Below are positions 38,601-53,181 of a DNA stretch of 64,000 bases, piece by piece (position 1 is the stretch's first letter; the number at the start of each line of letters is the position of its first letter). Made by a program: the position numbers and the translations under genes. The stretch spans positions 40,870,378 through 40,934,377 of the forward strand of contig NC_064839.1 in assembly GCF_024166365.1 (NCBI RefSeq), given 5' to 3'. This stretch comes from Elephas maximus indicus (lineage: Eukaryota > Chordata > Mammalia > Proboscidea > Elephantidae). Below the pieces are notes generated by a model. It was not told the origin of the DNA. It ran no database searches and saw only the letters and a program-made list of their open reading frames with translations.

Positions 38601-39341
38601 TTTTCTGTAAACACTAGAGACCAGGGCTTCCTGTCAGCCTCCTCCCTGGCTCAGTCTTAGCATTGCCACAAAGCCAGGAAAGTCAAGCCTCCCCTCCCCA
38701 CCTCCTTAGGGAAGAGTAGAGGCCAGTTGCCAACCACAGCAGAACCACATAGAGCTTGGGCATCTCCTGAGAAGCCACCCCCTCAGAGGGAGCCTCAAGG
38801 CTGCTCCTTTGACCAAGGAGAGGGCTGTCTCAGGACCCCGCAGCCATGGCCAGCCGCCATCTTTGTTCCCACATCCCCACCTTTCAACCTTTAGAGATAG
38901 TTGACTAGCTGCCCTGTGCCTTCTGCCTGCTCACCCTGCACCTCTCTCTCTCATAGCTATTGCCATCCTCCTGGGCTCTGTGCACTAAGGCCTTGGTCCC
39001 GCTCAAGGCCATGGCCTTCCCCTTCCTGCAGGGCACAGCCCCACCAATTCCATGCATAGAACTGCCCCAGGTTGGCTGCTGCTTCCAGCCTAGCCAAGAT
39101 CAGTTTTGGTATTCTGCCTTCTCTCTGCTTCAAAAGTGGATATCTAGAGTTGTTTTTCCCTGGCGTCCTTTCAGGAAAGGTTTAGGAAACCCCTGCTCAG
39201 GAATCCAGCCCTTTGAAAGTGCCCCCCATGAAGCTGTCTGGTCAGCAGGTAACATCATCTCCCTTGCCACCCCCTCCACTCAGTTGCATAGATTCGTGGT
39301 TTGAAGTGAACAGATCTTGTCCAGAACACCCTGCGGACTGA
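26505..39341 (+). CDS. ZNRF1: ZNRF1, E3 ubiquitin ligase, C-terminal 86 residues (exons 2-4)
   Basis: Coding exons are 26505-26600, 37547-37652 and 39284-39341, with the stop TGA at 39339-39341. Joined, they give the last 86 residues of a protein that is 227 residues long in human, so this should be residues 142-227. The first exon is upstream of the window. The segment holds both Zn modules of the ZNRF family: a zinc finger (CPIC, then a His and Cys at HFIMC) and a RING with C-x2-C at CVIC, C-x-C-x2-H-x2-C at CLCIYHKSC, and a final C-x2-H at CPEH. ZNRF1 is a membrane-associated ubiquitin ligase active in neurons and Schwann cells, anchored by N-terminal myristoylation encoded in exon 1. All splice sites are GT/AG and the phases agree (1, 2). 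The residues I can read appear identical or nearly so to the human protein as recalled, indicating strong constraint. Confidence 0.96.
27393..27620. repeat. Foldback element built on 'taagcaaggta'
   Basis: Two 48-bp arms, 27393-27440 and 27503-27550, are inverted copies of each other with roughly eight mismatches, separated by about 62 bp. Each arm carries 'taagcaaggta' near one end and 'cttacttactaat' near the other. A third partial arm copy lies at 27551-27575, and 'gtaccttgctta' recurs at about 27537, 27563 and 27593. No ORF is present. It could be a MITE-like DNA transposon relic or a local inverted duplication; the family is unknown to me. Confidence 0.7.
27650..27785 (+). repeat. MIR SINE fragment
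   Basis: Forward MIR text: 'ccaccacttactggctgt', 'ttggaaaagttgcttaac', 'cataaaatggggatatc'. Confidence 0.8.
29310..29545. repeat. Unclassified segment similar to 38512-38690 (copy A)
   Basis: A core of about 75 bp around 29446-29520 ('tataaacactagagacc', 'ttcttagcattgg') matches 38592-38666 in the same orientation at roughly 80 percent. Weaker similarity extends upstream ('gtctttcctgaagataccca' against 'gtctttgaaaataccca'). The family is unknown. Confidence 0.7.
29854..29882. repeat. (CA)n simple repeat with CG interruptions
   Basis: A run of 'ca' units interrupted by several 'cgca' steps. Confidence 0.9.
31985..32170 (+). repeat. MIR SINE
   Basis: Forward MIR: 'aggcagagtggtcaagtgg', 'gattcagatcccaattta', and an end 'aggttcctggcatataggtg'. 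Confidence 0.75.
34217..34325 (-). repeat. MIR SINE fragment
   Basis: Reversed MIR: 'cctatgttatagataaagt', 'cttgctcaagttcatgtag', 'aaccaggacttgcac'. Confidence 0.7.
34532..35150 (+). mobile_element. L1 LINE 3' end (3' UTR only) with target-site duplication
   Basis: The sequence from 'ggtctcaacccacctggagc' to 'cttaataaaaatta' is the same 3' UTR found reversed at 1668-2300. It is bracketed by a 16-bp duplication, AAAAAATAYGGTTTTT, at 34516-34531 and 35151-35166, with one mismatch. This is a strongly 5'-truncated insertion with no coding sequence. Confidence 0.9.
36690..37070 (+). repeat. L2 LINE 3' fragment
   Basis: Typical L2 end text is present: a pyrimidine-rich stretch about commonly treated 'catcttccccttcaccttg', then 'gagcttcttgaatgctgaga', 'tgtggcttattcattgtgag' and 'accagtgcacagaatgtc'. 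Confidence 0.7.
37547..37652 (+). CDS. ZNRF1: ZNRF1 coding exon 3
   Basis: The exon is 106 nt, between a long C-rich tract ending 'ctgcag' and 'gtacca'. It encodes the first half of the RING (CVIC to CIYHK) and ends with two bases of a Ser codon, AG, completed by T at 39284. Confidence 0.97.
37653..39283 (+). other. ZNRF1: ZNRF1 intron 3
   Basis: This 1.6-kb intron ends 'ccctccactcag'. The only structured part I see is the repeat-like segment at 38512-38690. The rest is GC-rich unique sequence with chance ORFs on both strands. Confidence 0.9.
38512..38690. repeat. Unclassified segment similar to 29310-29545 (copy B)
   Basis: Same orientation as copy A and on the other side of ZNRF1 exon 3. 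The shared core is 38592-38666 ('ctgtaaacactagagacc', 'gtcttagcattg'). Confidence 0.7.
39284..39341 (+). CDS. ZNRF1: ZNRF1 coding exon 4 with stop
   Basis: This contributes 58 coding nt for the RING end, CIDSWFEVNRSC then PEHPAD and TGA. It is too short for an ORF search and was found by matching the known C terminus. The exon continues to a consensus donor, 'caaag|gtgagc', at 39375/39376, which is 34 nt after the stop. That is close enough to avoid nonsense-mediated decay. Confidence 0.96.
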
Positions 39342-41515
39342 CCCTGCTGGGCATGCTCGCTGACTCCTCTCAAAGGTGAGCCTGCCGGGAGGCGGTCCGG
39401 GCCCAGGCTCAGGTCAGGTCACCCGGGGGGCCTGCAGCGGGGGCTGGGAAAGAGGGGGAAAGGACACAATACAAACTAAGATGTACACATTGCGAAGATG
39501 AATGTGGCTGAGTTAGAGTTAGGTGGAGAACAGACCAATGTATTTCGGACGTGCAGGGTGAATCTCCCGGAAAAAAGTCCAGGACTGTCCCGGAGTGCAG
39601 CGGCTGGAGGGGCAGCACGCTCTTGGGAGAATGGGGGGTGAACCCTGCTCGGCTCTGTCCTCATCTCTTGGCATCTCCCTTTCTTCTTTGTTGACCAGGG
39701 GCTAATTGTACCCCCCTCCCTATATGAACATTGCCCTCATTCAGTGAGACAGTGTAGGGGATGGTGTACTATCCACTGCAGAGTGCTTGTTAGCAATTGT
39801 CTTTACTGCTGGTTCTTCTCAACTGTAGGCATTCCCTCACCCCTGCTTCCAGACGAGTCTGAGGCCTCCAGGCCCGACTCAGCCCCATCCACACCACAGC
39901 AAGATCCTGATTCCACCAGCCAGCTGGCTCACTTCTCCCCACAGTGCACATGCCCCTGTATAACCATCCTGGTTTGACCTCTCATTTTTTCCCCAGGGCA
40001 CCTTGCTTTACCGATGGCCATCCTCTCCCGCCCCCATCTTACCTGTCCCTTCAGAGTTCTGGGCTGGCATTTCCTTTTTTTTCTGGAAAACACACAAAAA
40101 CCCTCAGAAATGCCAAAACCCTGACTCCACCTCACCTCATATCCAAAGGTTTTGGGGCTTCTTTTCTCTCTTTCCCTTTTTTGTTTTGTTCTCTGCTAGG
40201 TTTATTTTATTTATTCCAAGTAAACTCCCAGAACAGCTGATGATGTCAGACAAATCAGGGACATTTGCTCTTTTTACCTTCACCTCAAACACTGATGACA
40301 TGGGGAGAAGAAAAAGCAAGGGTGAGAGTGAGGCAGAGGGAGTGGAGCCCGGCGCTGGAGTGTGAGTCCAAATTCCCGGCATGATGTTTGGCTTCAGGGG
40401 CCCTTCCCAGACCGGAACCACAGACGCCCGCCCCGGCCTGCGCCCCAGCTGGATGGCATGCGGCCGGCCCTCTGGCCAGACGGAGCACGACTTATTTATT
40501 ATGATCCACACAGGGACAGACAGGCCCTGTTCCTGAGAGGAGGCTCATCGGACACTGGGGCAGAGCTGAGCTTGGGACACCAGTGGGGACAGGGTACCCC
40601 TGCTGCACTGACTTCCAGAGAATGGCTCTCCCTTTCTCCCCGAGGACACCCCATTGGATGAGAGCGAGTTTGAAAGAAGAAAGAATCAACTGCTACCCTT
40701 CCCCTCACCCCCTCATCCCAGGAGGGAAAGGGCATTTTCTTTTTCACCTTTGAAAGGCGTTGTGGGTCTGTCTTTAAAGTGTTTACAAAAAAAAATTATA
40801 AAAAAAACAAAGTCTAGTGTCGACTGGTGTTTTTCCTCGTGATGTTTACAGATTGCTGTCTGCTGCCCAACTGTAACCCACTCAGTGACAAACGAACCAG
40901 GCCAAGGTCTCCTGCCCGCATTCTGATGGCATGTGTGCGTGACACACACAGCCCTTTCTTCCCCCTGCACCCCAGTCAGCCCTCACCATCACCAACTTCA
41001 CTGCCCTGTTTTTTTTTCTTCCATTTTTTCTGCCTCAGTTTTGCACTTTTCCTTCCCTGGAGACCCTGATATCTTGACTTTATTGCCAGAAGGCAACCCA
41101 TCAAGGACCCTCCTTCCCTTCCATTCCCATTTCCTCCCCTCTCTTTCCTTCTGGTTCGGGTCAGTTCAGAGGACTTAACCATCACAAGTGTCCTGCAAAA
41201 ATGCCTGAACATTTTTCTTAGACCTTTGTGGATTCCCGCCCCCCACCCCAGGAAATGTTAAAAAACAAAAAGGACTTATTTAAAAAAGATGTACAACCTA
41301 CTTGTTTTCAGGCACTGTTTGAGAACATTTTAGCCATTGATGTTCACACGTGGCATCAGCCCATGCGAAATAGGTTTCTGTATTTATATACTAAAATATG
41401 GAAAAACATAAAATGTAAAAAAAACGTTTAAAGCTTGGGAAAAAAGCTTTCTTCATTAGTCAAGGTGTTTTGATATGGTATTAAAATCATGTCTAATAAA
41501 AGGTGCACTGTGTGA
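39342..41515 (+). other. ZNRF1: ZNRF1 3' UTR region with a final non-coding exon
   Basis: After the donor at 39376 a short intron is expected. A plausible acceptor follows the tract 'ggttcttctcaactgtag' ending at 39828; alternatives end at 39942 ('ttctccccacag') and 39996 ('ttttttccccag'). The last exon would then run to about 41515. The DNA is AT-rich near its end (40780-41500). I cannot fix the acceptor without transcripts. Confidence 0.6.
41495..41500 (+). terminator. ZNRF1: ZNRF1 polyadenylation signal
   Basis: AATAAA lies in 'gtctaataaaaggtgcac', followed by a GT-rich stretch ('tgtgtgattttat'). It is the last good signal before the intergenic gap. Confidence 0.75.
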
Positions 41516-42399
41516 TTTTATTTAATGAAGTATTGCTGTACAATCAAAAAATGGGGCAAAGGCCTCTCCTTCACTTTTTCACCTACCTCCTTAGCATTCC
41601 TTCAGGCTACTACTTGGGCCTACAGGTGTGTTAAGTGGTTTTCTGAAGGGTCAGACCTGGTGGAATGAACATGTCAGATCAGACCTTGTCCAAGTTTACT
41701 AACCCTCTGAAGATTCACAGAGTCCAGTCTGCCATCATCTGTGGAGTGGTTATGATGGAACTCTTCTGGAAAGATCAGCAGGGGCAAAGATCTTAGAGCC
41801 AGCGGAGGTTGCAGGGATGTGTGTTCTTTCCTCCCAGGTGTCTGGCCAAAACACCTCCCTTCCCCCCGCAGCCTCTGCTCCCCATGCCGACATCTTGCTC
41901 TGCCTGTTGCTTAGACTGTATAGCATCTTGGTGCTGACTCATGGGCATGCTCCATTGAGGCCCTGGTTTGGGACTGAGCCAGTTCAGAGCCCTTGAACCA
42001 GAACCAGCCACTCAGTGCTTACAGAAGTTGGCAAACTGGGCTGGGCGGGCAGCAGAGGGCAGGGAGCAGCAGTGCCGTCCAGGCCTCTGTCCCAGTGCCA
42101 GGCAGTCTGCCAGAACGGCATTCCAGAGCCTCCTGCCAGGCCGGCTAAGGGACTCTCTGGAGGGAGACAGCTCCGTGCCTCTGCTCTGCCTCTGATCCTT
42201 CTCAGACCTGCCCTTCCTTTGTGCTGTTGCCTCCCTGGGCTTCAGCCCCACAGAGCCCAGGAGTGTCCCTACTGGGCAGCAGGTCCCTGGCTCTGCAGGT
42301 ATCTCCTGTAACGGAACACCTATGCTGTGATGGCATTGCAGACCAACTGGGAGACACTCAGTGTACCGAGGCACGACACAGTGGAGAAATGATAAAGGA

Positions 42400-42670
42400 G
42401 AGTTGGTGGTGAGGAGCTTGGGCTTTAGTGTCAGACCAGCCTGGGGGGCAAACTGGGGGACCAATGCCACTAAGAGAGGCAGCAGCAAGAGCTGACTCTA
42501 GAAGGTCTCTGCATTCAGGCTCCTCTACTTCTTCAAGATGATCTTGGGGGGAATGACTTCATTCGTCTGAACTTCAGATTCCTCATGTGTAAAATGGGGA
42601 CAACCCCTGCTAGCTGGTCACTATGAGGGTGAGAGAGCCTGCCCTGAGGCACCTGGCACATGCACAGCAG
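42400..42670 (+). repeat. MIR SINE with internal insertion
   Basis: The head is 'gagcttgggctttagtgtc', then after unrelated text 'cctcatgtgtaaaatgggga' and 'tgaggcacctggcacatg' complete the MIR. Confidence 0.65.
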
Positions 42671-43320
42671 GCTCGGTGGTGGCTTTGTCACCACAAAGGG
42701 CACCATTCTATTCACAGCACCCCCTGCTTTTGCCTGGCAACTATGTCTCCCTGTTCTATTTTTAATTCCAGGAGCAATGCTGGTGGGGCAGGGCCCAGCC
42801 CTACAAATTCCCTTGGCTGACCCCTAGGCCTGAGGACCATGGTTGTGTACCCCCAACGACATCTTAGGCTCAGCTGCTGTGGCATCACTGTGGGTGAGCC
42901 GTGAGCTGGGTGGGTCCTGGCTGGAGCCCACGCTGGGTGCTATTCCAAGCTCCGGGGCTGGTGTTTATCCCCAGCCCCACCCCGTGCCTTCCACTCCCAC
43001 CTGGCACACCACCGCCCTCTGCTGGCTGTTGTGGTCTCAGCATCCAGATCCAGATTGCCAGTTCTTGGGGTGGGGGAAGGACTGGAGGGTGCCTGGGCTT
43101 CCCAAGGCAGAACTGGCATTTGTCATCCTCCACCCAGACAGCTGTCTGGAATCCTGTTTCTCCTGCTCTGCCTTCTGGGAGGAGAGGATGGAGAGGAGCT
43201 GGGAGGTGGGTTCTGCCCAATCCCTCTGCTAAAGGCCCGGTATGCTTCTGGGGGATTCCTGGACGTCTCACCAAGGCCATCCCTCTAATAGCTGTTTAAG
43301 AACAGGTATTCAAGTTTTGT

Positions 43321-43523
43321 AGGAGCTCTCGTGGTGCAATGGTTAAGGGCTCAACTGCTAACTGAAAGGTCAGTGGTCCAATTCCACTAGCCTCTCTGCA
43401 GGAGAAAAGACCTGGCAATTTGGTCCCGCAAAGGTTAGGTTACAGCCTAGGAAACCCTATGGGGCAGTTCCACTCTGTCTTATAGGGTCTCTATGCATCA
43501 GAACTGACTTGATGATATACAAC
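43321..43523 (+). mobile_element. AfroSINE, long subfamily
   Basis: Forward copy: head 'aggagctctcgtggtgcaat', internal block 'ggagaaaagacctggcaatt', tail 'tagggtctctatgcatcag'. It is more diverged than the other copies. Confidence 0.9.
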
Positions 43524-45089
43524 ATTAAGGTTTTATACGAAAATGCCCTTACGCTTAGATGATAGATGCTGGCGTATATAGGTGAATGATGTCATGAAAG
43601 GTCTTAGTTCCAAATGGTTCCCAAAAAAATCCACACACACAAATAAGGCAAAAATGTTCACTGTGGAATCCTCAGTGGCTGGTATTCCAGTAAACAATGT
43701 ACTATTCTTTCAATTTTTCTGTATGTTTGAAATTTTTCTTAATAAGAAACTTGGGGGAAATGGCTGTTTGCTGAGCACCTACTACTTGCTGGCATTGGAG
43801 GGTGCCTCTGAGAAGAGCCCTGCCCCCGAGGCTGACTGCCCAGCAGGGAAGAGTTCTCCCATAGTTGCACTTCCAGAATGTTAGGCATTTTGGAAGGGGA
43901 GGGGCTGGAGAGACGTGACTGGTAAGTGGTGGCCAGTGGCGAGTTCGGGTGGTTTGGAGACAGGGCTGATGGGACTTGTCACCACACTAGCCTTTGGTCC
44001 ATCCACTATTCCCATCCAGGGCAGCCATGGACAGAAGGTCACAGGGCTTTCAAGGCTCAGGCTGTTGTCGCTGCCATCTCTGTCCCACTACTCCCTGGGC
44101 AGGCTGTTACTAGAGGAGGGTCCTGAGGTCTAGGCTTGGACTGAAGAACCACAGCCTAGATCAGAGCAAGGTGCCCTCTGCTCAAGGTTAGGGAAGCCTA
44201 GATTGACAGGGTAGGTAGGGTGGGGGGTGGGTAGAAGCAGGAAAAGAGCTTAAAGCAGGAGCCAAATAATGGATTGGGAGTGTAGGGGTGAGGTGGGGGG
44301 GGTGGGCAGCTAGCTGCCTCTTCCTAAGGGGGCAAAGACCCAGAGGTCAAGGGAGATGGAAGGGCACTGCAGGGGGTGTGAAGGTCTGGAGGTTGGCTTC
44401 CAGGACACCATGCCTCTCCCTGGCCCTGGGTAGTAGGAGAGCCAGGATGGGGCCCAGAGCTGAGCGCCACAGGCCCCGGAAAGTTCAAGTTCTGGGCAGC
44501 AGCTGCCAAGAGTAGAGGCTGTGTATCTGAGTTTTTGTGGTGATGGGTGCCCTCTCGTGGGCTTTGGGGGAACAGCCACCAAGTAGGCCAGATGAGGGAA
44601 CAACTGAGGCCAGAGGACAATCCCCAGACCCAGGCCAAGAGGAACAGGCCCTGACTGAGAGCAAAAAAGCTGGTAGTACGAGGTCCTACTCCCTGGAGAG
44701 GCATGGTACGGGGAGGATAATTTCACTTCCGTATCTAATGATGGGTAGCAGCAGCTTAGAGGACGTGCTCAGAGCATTCTAAGGCTGGGTTATGGCTTGG
44801 TGTAGGCGTTTGTCCCCGTACGTGATGTCTGCCACAGCAAAGTCCTCAGGCCCTGAGGTGCTCACAGGTGGACTAGTTGAAACAGGGACCCAGGTCCCTC
44901 AAGTGACCCTTCCTCTGTGGCCTGGGTACCCTCCCCCACCACAGGCTGCAAAGGCAGGGACAGGCCTGGGACAAGGGCACTACTGGCCAAAAGACGTGCA
45001 ACCTGGAGGAGGAGGGGAGGGTGAATACGGAAGGGCAATACACAGGGGCTGCCCCACTAGGCTCCCAACAGCTGCAAATGGGGTTCAGG

Positions 45090-45095
45090 TTTATT
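45090..45095 (-). terminator. LDHD: LDHD polyadenylation signal (candidate)
   Basis: AATAAA on the minus strand, about 525 nt after the LDHD stop, with no better signal between. It would give a 3' UTR of about half a kilobase. Confidence 0.6.
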
Positions 45096-45454
45096 TAGAT
45101 TTGGATTCAACTGAAGGATAACTATCTATGTGGGATGGAAGAGGAGTTTCTTCCCACACCAGGAAGATGTTCCTGTCACCAGGTGTAGATCTCAGGTTGC
45201 TGGGTCCCCTCGGCTTATCCCTGGCCCCCGGCAGTGGGAGGCCCATTCAGAGGGGAGTCATCTCAGGCCTGGACGTGGACCCATCCCATCTTCCCCAGCC
45301 AAGGCAGGATGTGTACGAGCAGACAGGCAGCTTCTCAGGAATGACTCTTGAGTCATTTACTAGACAAAAGGCCCCCCCCACCAGAACAGTAAGAAGGCCA
45401 GGGAGGAGCCAAGGACCCAGGCTCCCCCAACCCAACTTAGGCCTAAATACAGAA

Positions 45455-45485
<31 letters not shown>
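45455..45485. repeat. (GGCT)n in the LDHD 3' UTR
   Basis: There are seven full GGCT units and a partial eighth, all perfect. They lie in the transcribed 3' UTR of LDHD, where they read AGCC. Confidence 0.95.
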
Positions 45486-45486
<1 letters not shown>

Positions 45487-45619
45487 AAGAGGCACCAGCT
45501 GCTGCCCACCTCGTGCAGGGTCTGGGCAAAGGCAGAGGGCTGCTTGAGGATGAAGGAAGCTTCTGGGACAGAGGAGGCTCCATGGTCGGGGGGCTGATAG
45601 GCTGAGTACTTGCAACCCC

Positions 45620-49773
<4,154 letters not shown>

Positions 49774-50659
49774 AGTTGGGTAGCGCCCCGAGGAGTTGGG
49801 GCGCGGGGCGGGCAGATAGCAGCTCCCCAGGGGCTGTGCGGCCGGTCCGGCCCTTTGGCCGCTCCAGGGGTGGGGCTGGCTTAAGGTGGCACAGCTTAAG
49901 GTGGCCCCTGCCAGGTCTTGCTGAGTCAGGCCCGTATGCGGGCGCCAGGGACAGTACTTCTAAGAAGGTGAGGCTTAGCTGACACATGGGGAAGCTGAGG
50001 GACGGCGGCCACTCTCTGGCTTAAAACTCTCCAGCGGCTTCTGAGGGCACTTCGAACAAACACAAACTCCCTGTCCTGTAGGCTCAGAAATGATGTGAAT
50101 TGTGGGTTGATCTTGTAACTGGCAGCCTTGCTGAATTCTAGAATTTAGTTCCAATATTTTGTTGATCCTACTGTTTTTTCCTAGATGGCTGATTGTATCA
50201 TATACTTATAATGATAACCTTATTTCTTGCCTCCCAATCTTTACTCCTCGTTTTTCTCCTTTCCAGCATTGGCTTGGAATCTGGGTTAAGCAGGATCAGG
50301 GAGACTCCAGTCGAATTGGGAGGAAAACATACTTCCAACCACAGGACACTGCCTAACTCGATGACTTACGGTTTAGTGCTTGGTTTTACTCCCCGGTCAA
50401 ATTTAAAGAACATACTCTTTATCTCAAGATATTGCTTCAATTTACTGAGGCGAAACCATTTTCAGCAGAGTTTTCTCCTCAGAACACTTTGAAAGATTCC
50501 AGAGTTCTAACTTAATATGTCCTTTAACTTCGATATTTGTTAATGCAGGACCCCAAAATGCAGTGGCTGATATATTTGCTTTAGAAATTCCTTTAGTAGG
50601 TTGGTGGATGGTTTACTGCCTTGGTTTTTGTTCGTGAATGCCAGGGTTTCGTATTTGAG

Positions 50660-50740
50660 GAGAATTAACCAAAAATTCAAACCCGCTGCCGTGGAGAGGG
50701 TTCAGACTCAGGGCGACCCCATGAGTTAGGGTATTGCCAT
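50660..50740 (-). mobile_element. AfroSINE tail fragment
   Basis: Reversed 3' end only: 'caaacccgctgccgtggag', 'actcagggcgaccccatgag'. Confidence 0.7.
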
Positions 50741-50939
50741 TCATAACCTACTCTGGGGAAAGCAAACTGTCGCGGCCCAGAGATTACCACTGACGGCTCT
50801 CACCAACCTCTAAACAAAGGTGTAGACTTTCCCGAGAGTCCCTAAAGGCGCGGCCCCAGAGGCCTCTGGGAAACGTAGTCCCCAAATTCGATAGCCCACC
50901 CCCTCCTCGGAGGACCAGGGAACGGCGCGCGGCCCCTAG

Positions 50940-51097
50940 GTCTGCGCATGTGTAGTGTTGCGAGCGAGCCGGAGGCTGCCCTTCCCCCACCTCCAGCCGC
51001 GAGTGGACGCCAGGATTCCCGTCTCCTCGCGACTTGGCCACCCCGCGCCGTGACTCGGCCTGGCACTGAGCCGCGGGTGGAGGCTGTGTCCCTGCAG
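50940..51097 (+). other. ZFP1: ZFP1 5' non-coding exon 1 (predicted)
   Basis: A good donor, 'cctgcag|gtacgag', lies at 51097/51098 inside the CpG island, upstream and in the right orientation for ZFP1. The left boundary is only approximate because the transcription start cannot be read from sequence. Confidence 0.45.
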
Positions 51098-51579
51098 GTA
51101 CGAGGGGGACTGCCTGGCAGCTCGGCGGGGCCTGGGGGCGGAGGAGATGGGGTACGGGATGGGCTCGTGCCCGCGCGGGTGGGAGCCCAAACTTCGGCGA
51201 CTCGCGGGCTGCAGCGACCCTCGGGGCGGCGTACAGGACTGCGCGGCGCTCTCCTCCGAGCCGGGCGGCAGGGGCGGCGTGGCAGGGTCCTTGGGGGCGG
51301 GGACGGCGGAGGGGGACGACGGCTGCGAGGGCTCGCCTTCCTCCCTTTGTCAGAAGCGGCTCCGGGAGGCGGCGAGGGTCCCCAGTCGCGCGGGAGCGAG
51401 TCCGGAAGCCCTGCGGGCGCGCGCGGGGCCAGGCCCACCGGGGCGGGGAGGACACCTGTCAGCGCCTCCGGGACGCGCGGGGAGCCCCTGGACCTGGGGG
51501 GTGGAGGCTGGAAAGCCCAGCACACTGCGTGATGCACACCTCGTGCCCAGTGGATACAAGCTGGGATCTCTGCGAGAGT

Positions 51580-51712
51580 CTGTATAGTTAAGTATTTCAG
51601 CCAATCTTCACATCTCCCCTGCGAGACTCGGTTTTATCATCCCCTTTTCAGGAGAAAAAGAGGAGGTTCAGAAAAGTGAAGTGATTTACCCAAGGTCACA
51701 CACCCAGCCAGT
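51580..51712 (-). repeat. MIR SINE fragment
   Basis: Reversed MIR: 'cccttttcaggagaaaaaga' and 'tgatttacccaaggtcacac'. Confidence 0.7.
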
Positions 51713-52010
51713 ACTTTATGTTATAGAAGTGGCAAATATTTTATTGTTTGTCTTTTGGTAGGTCTGTACATCATTTATAGGAAGCAGGGGCTGAGGTAAA
51801 CAGTATTTATGCCTCAAACGGGCGTGCCTCCTCTCCTGCTAGAACTTTAATGTTGGGGATCAAACCATTCTAGTCAGGACTTTTGTTGTTGCTGTGATTT
51901 CTCTTCACTGCACAACTGATTTCAGATTCCTCGGGCAGTACCTTGTAGTTAGAGTGAAGGCTGGCTTGCTGGAGGGTTTTCACCACCATACACACACAGT
52001 TTCTCTTCTA

Positions 52011-52195
52011 AGGAGCTCTGGCGGTACAGTGGTTTAGCACTCGGCTGCTAACTGAAAGATTGGTCATTTGAACCCACCCAGCAACTCCTCAGGAGAAAGA
52101 CCTGGTGAAGATTACAGCCTAGAAAACTCCATGAGACAGTTCTGCTCTGTCACACGGGGTCTCTGTAAGTCCAAACTCACCTCGATGGCACACAC
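52011..52195 (+). mobile_element. AfroSINE, long subfamily
   Basis: Head 'aggagctctggcggtacag', internal block 'aggagaaagacctggtgaag', tail 'ggggtctctgtaagtccaaa'. In ZFP1 intron 1. Confidence 0.9.
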
Positions 52196-52499
52196 CATTT
52201 CTCTTCTAGCCTCAGCTTTAGGCCTTCCCAGTTTACCTGTTTCTCAGAGACGTTCCCTCTTCGTCCTCCTGCGCTTCTCCCAGCAGTAGACTCTTTCCTG
52301 TTGTTTGTTATGCACTGCTTGCTAGCCTGGTGAGGGAGAGGGACAGAGCAACCTCTGTTATTCTTGTCCAGCATCACTCTTAGGTGAGACTCCTTTTCCC
52401 TGGGATCAGGGGTGGGGTTTTCTCAATTATCATGTCCCTCCCCCAGTGGTAGGAGACCTCTAATTGGCAGAATGGTTTCCTGCTCCTCCCCCAGGGATA

Positions 52500-52706
52500 A
52501 CCCAAAAAAAACAAATCCTTTACCATGGGATCCATTCTGACTCTGAATCATAGCAACCCCGTAGGACAGAGTAGAACTGCCCCACAGAGTTTCCAAGGCT
52601 GTAACCTTTATGGAAGTGGACTGCCTCATCTTTCTGCCGTGGAGCAGCTGCTGGGTCCGAATGGCTAACCTTTCAAGCCCTTAACCACTCTGCCACCAGG
52701 GCTTCT
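52500..52706 (-). mobile_element. AfroSINE, long subfamily
   Basis: Reversed copy from 'attctgactctgaatcatag' through 'ccaaggctgtaacctttatg' to the head 'ctctgccaccagggct'. Confidence 0.9.
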
Positions 52707-52987
52707 TCCCCCAGAGATAGAAGTTTTTATTTTTTATTCGTTTATTATTATATGGTATTCTTAGCAATGCCTTCAGTCTGAAAATCTGTCTTCTACTTGG
52801 TTAGACTTTATGATTTCTGATATGTGGATGCATTTCTACTGTCTGATTTAGCACCTTTTATTTACTTTGCTTTTTCTTTCTTCTTTTCTCCTTTTCTTTT
52901 GACCTGTTGTATTTATCTCCCCTTTTTTTCTCCTCCTGGAAATATGTTCTACTTTTAGTTTTCTAATAGTTATTAATACACATCCAG

Positions 52988-53181
52988 TAACCAGTTGCCA
53001 TTGGGTTGATTCTGACTTACGGCAACCTTTGTGTTTCACGGTACAGCTGTGCTCATAGGGTTTTCAATGGCTGTGATCTTTCTGAAGTAGATCTCCAGAC
53101 CTTTCTTCGGAGGCATCTCTGGGTGGATTCAAATCACCAACCTTTTGGTTAGTAGCTGAGTGCTTCACCATTTGCGCCACA
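52988..53181 (-). mobile_element. AfroSINE-related SINE, diverged
   Basis: Reversed: 'ccattgggttgattctgac', 'caatggctgtgatctttctg', 'ccaaccttttggttagtagc', head 'caccatttgcgccaca'. Its middle ('gatctccagacctttcttc') matches the tRNA-Gly-headed SINE at 5828-6127, linking the two subfamilies. Confidence 0.8.

Larger units (their letters stand above)
41516..45080. other. Intergenic region between convergent ZNRF1 and LDHD
   Basis: The two genes end facing each other about 3.6 kb apart. The gap holds a MIR (42400-42670), an AfroSINE (43321-43523), and an L1M-like tail at about 43590-43755 ('tgtatgtttgaaatttttct'). GC-rich unique DNA at 42840-43300 and 43780-45070 has long overlapping ORFs on both strands but no recognisable protein. 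Confidence 0.8.
49774..51097. promoter_or_regulatory. Divergent promoter region of LDHD and ZFP1, with CpG island
   Basis: LDHD starts leftward at 49773 and ZFP1 rightward near 51 kb. The stretch 49780-49990 is GC-rich and likely contains the LDHD promoter. From about 50800 to 51540 the DNA is dense in CpG and GC, typical of a housekeeping CpG-island promoter for ZFP1. Between them (50000-50660) is AT-rich unique sequence. I see no TATA box near either start. Confidence 0.7.

Noticed and set aside
50784-51587. Long overlapping ORFs on both strands
   Set aside because: They fall in the CpG island upstream of ZFP1. High GC content removes stop codons, and the predicted proteins are low-complexity Pro/Arg/Gly.
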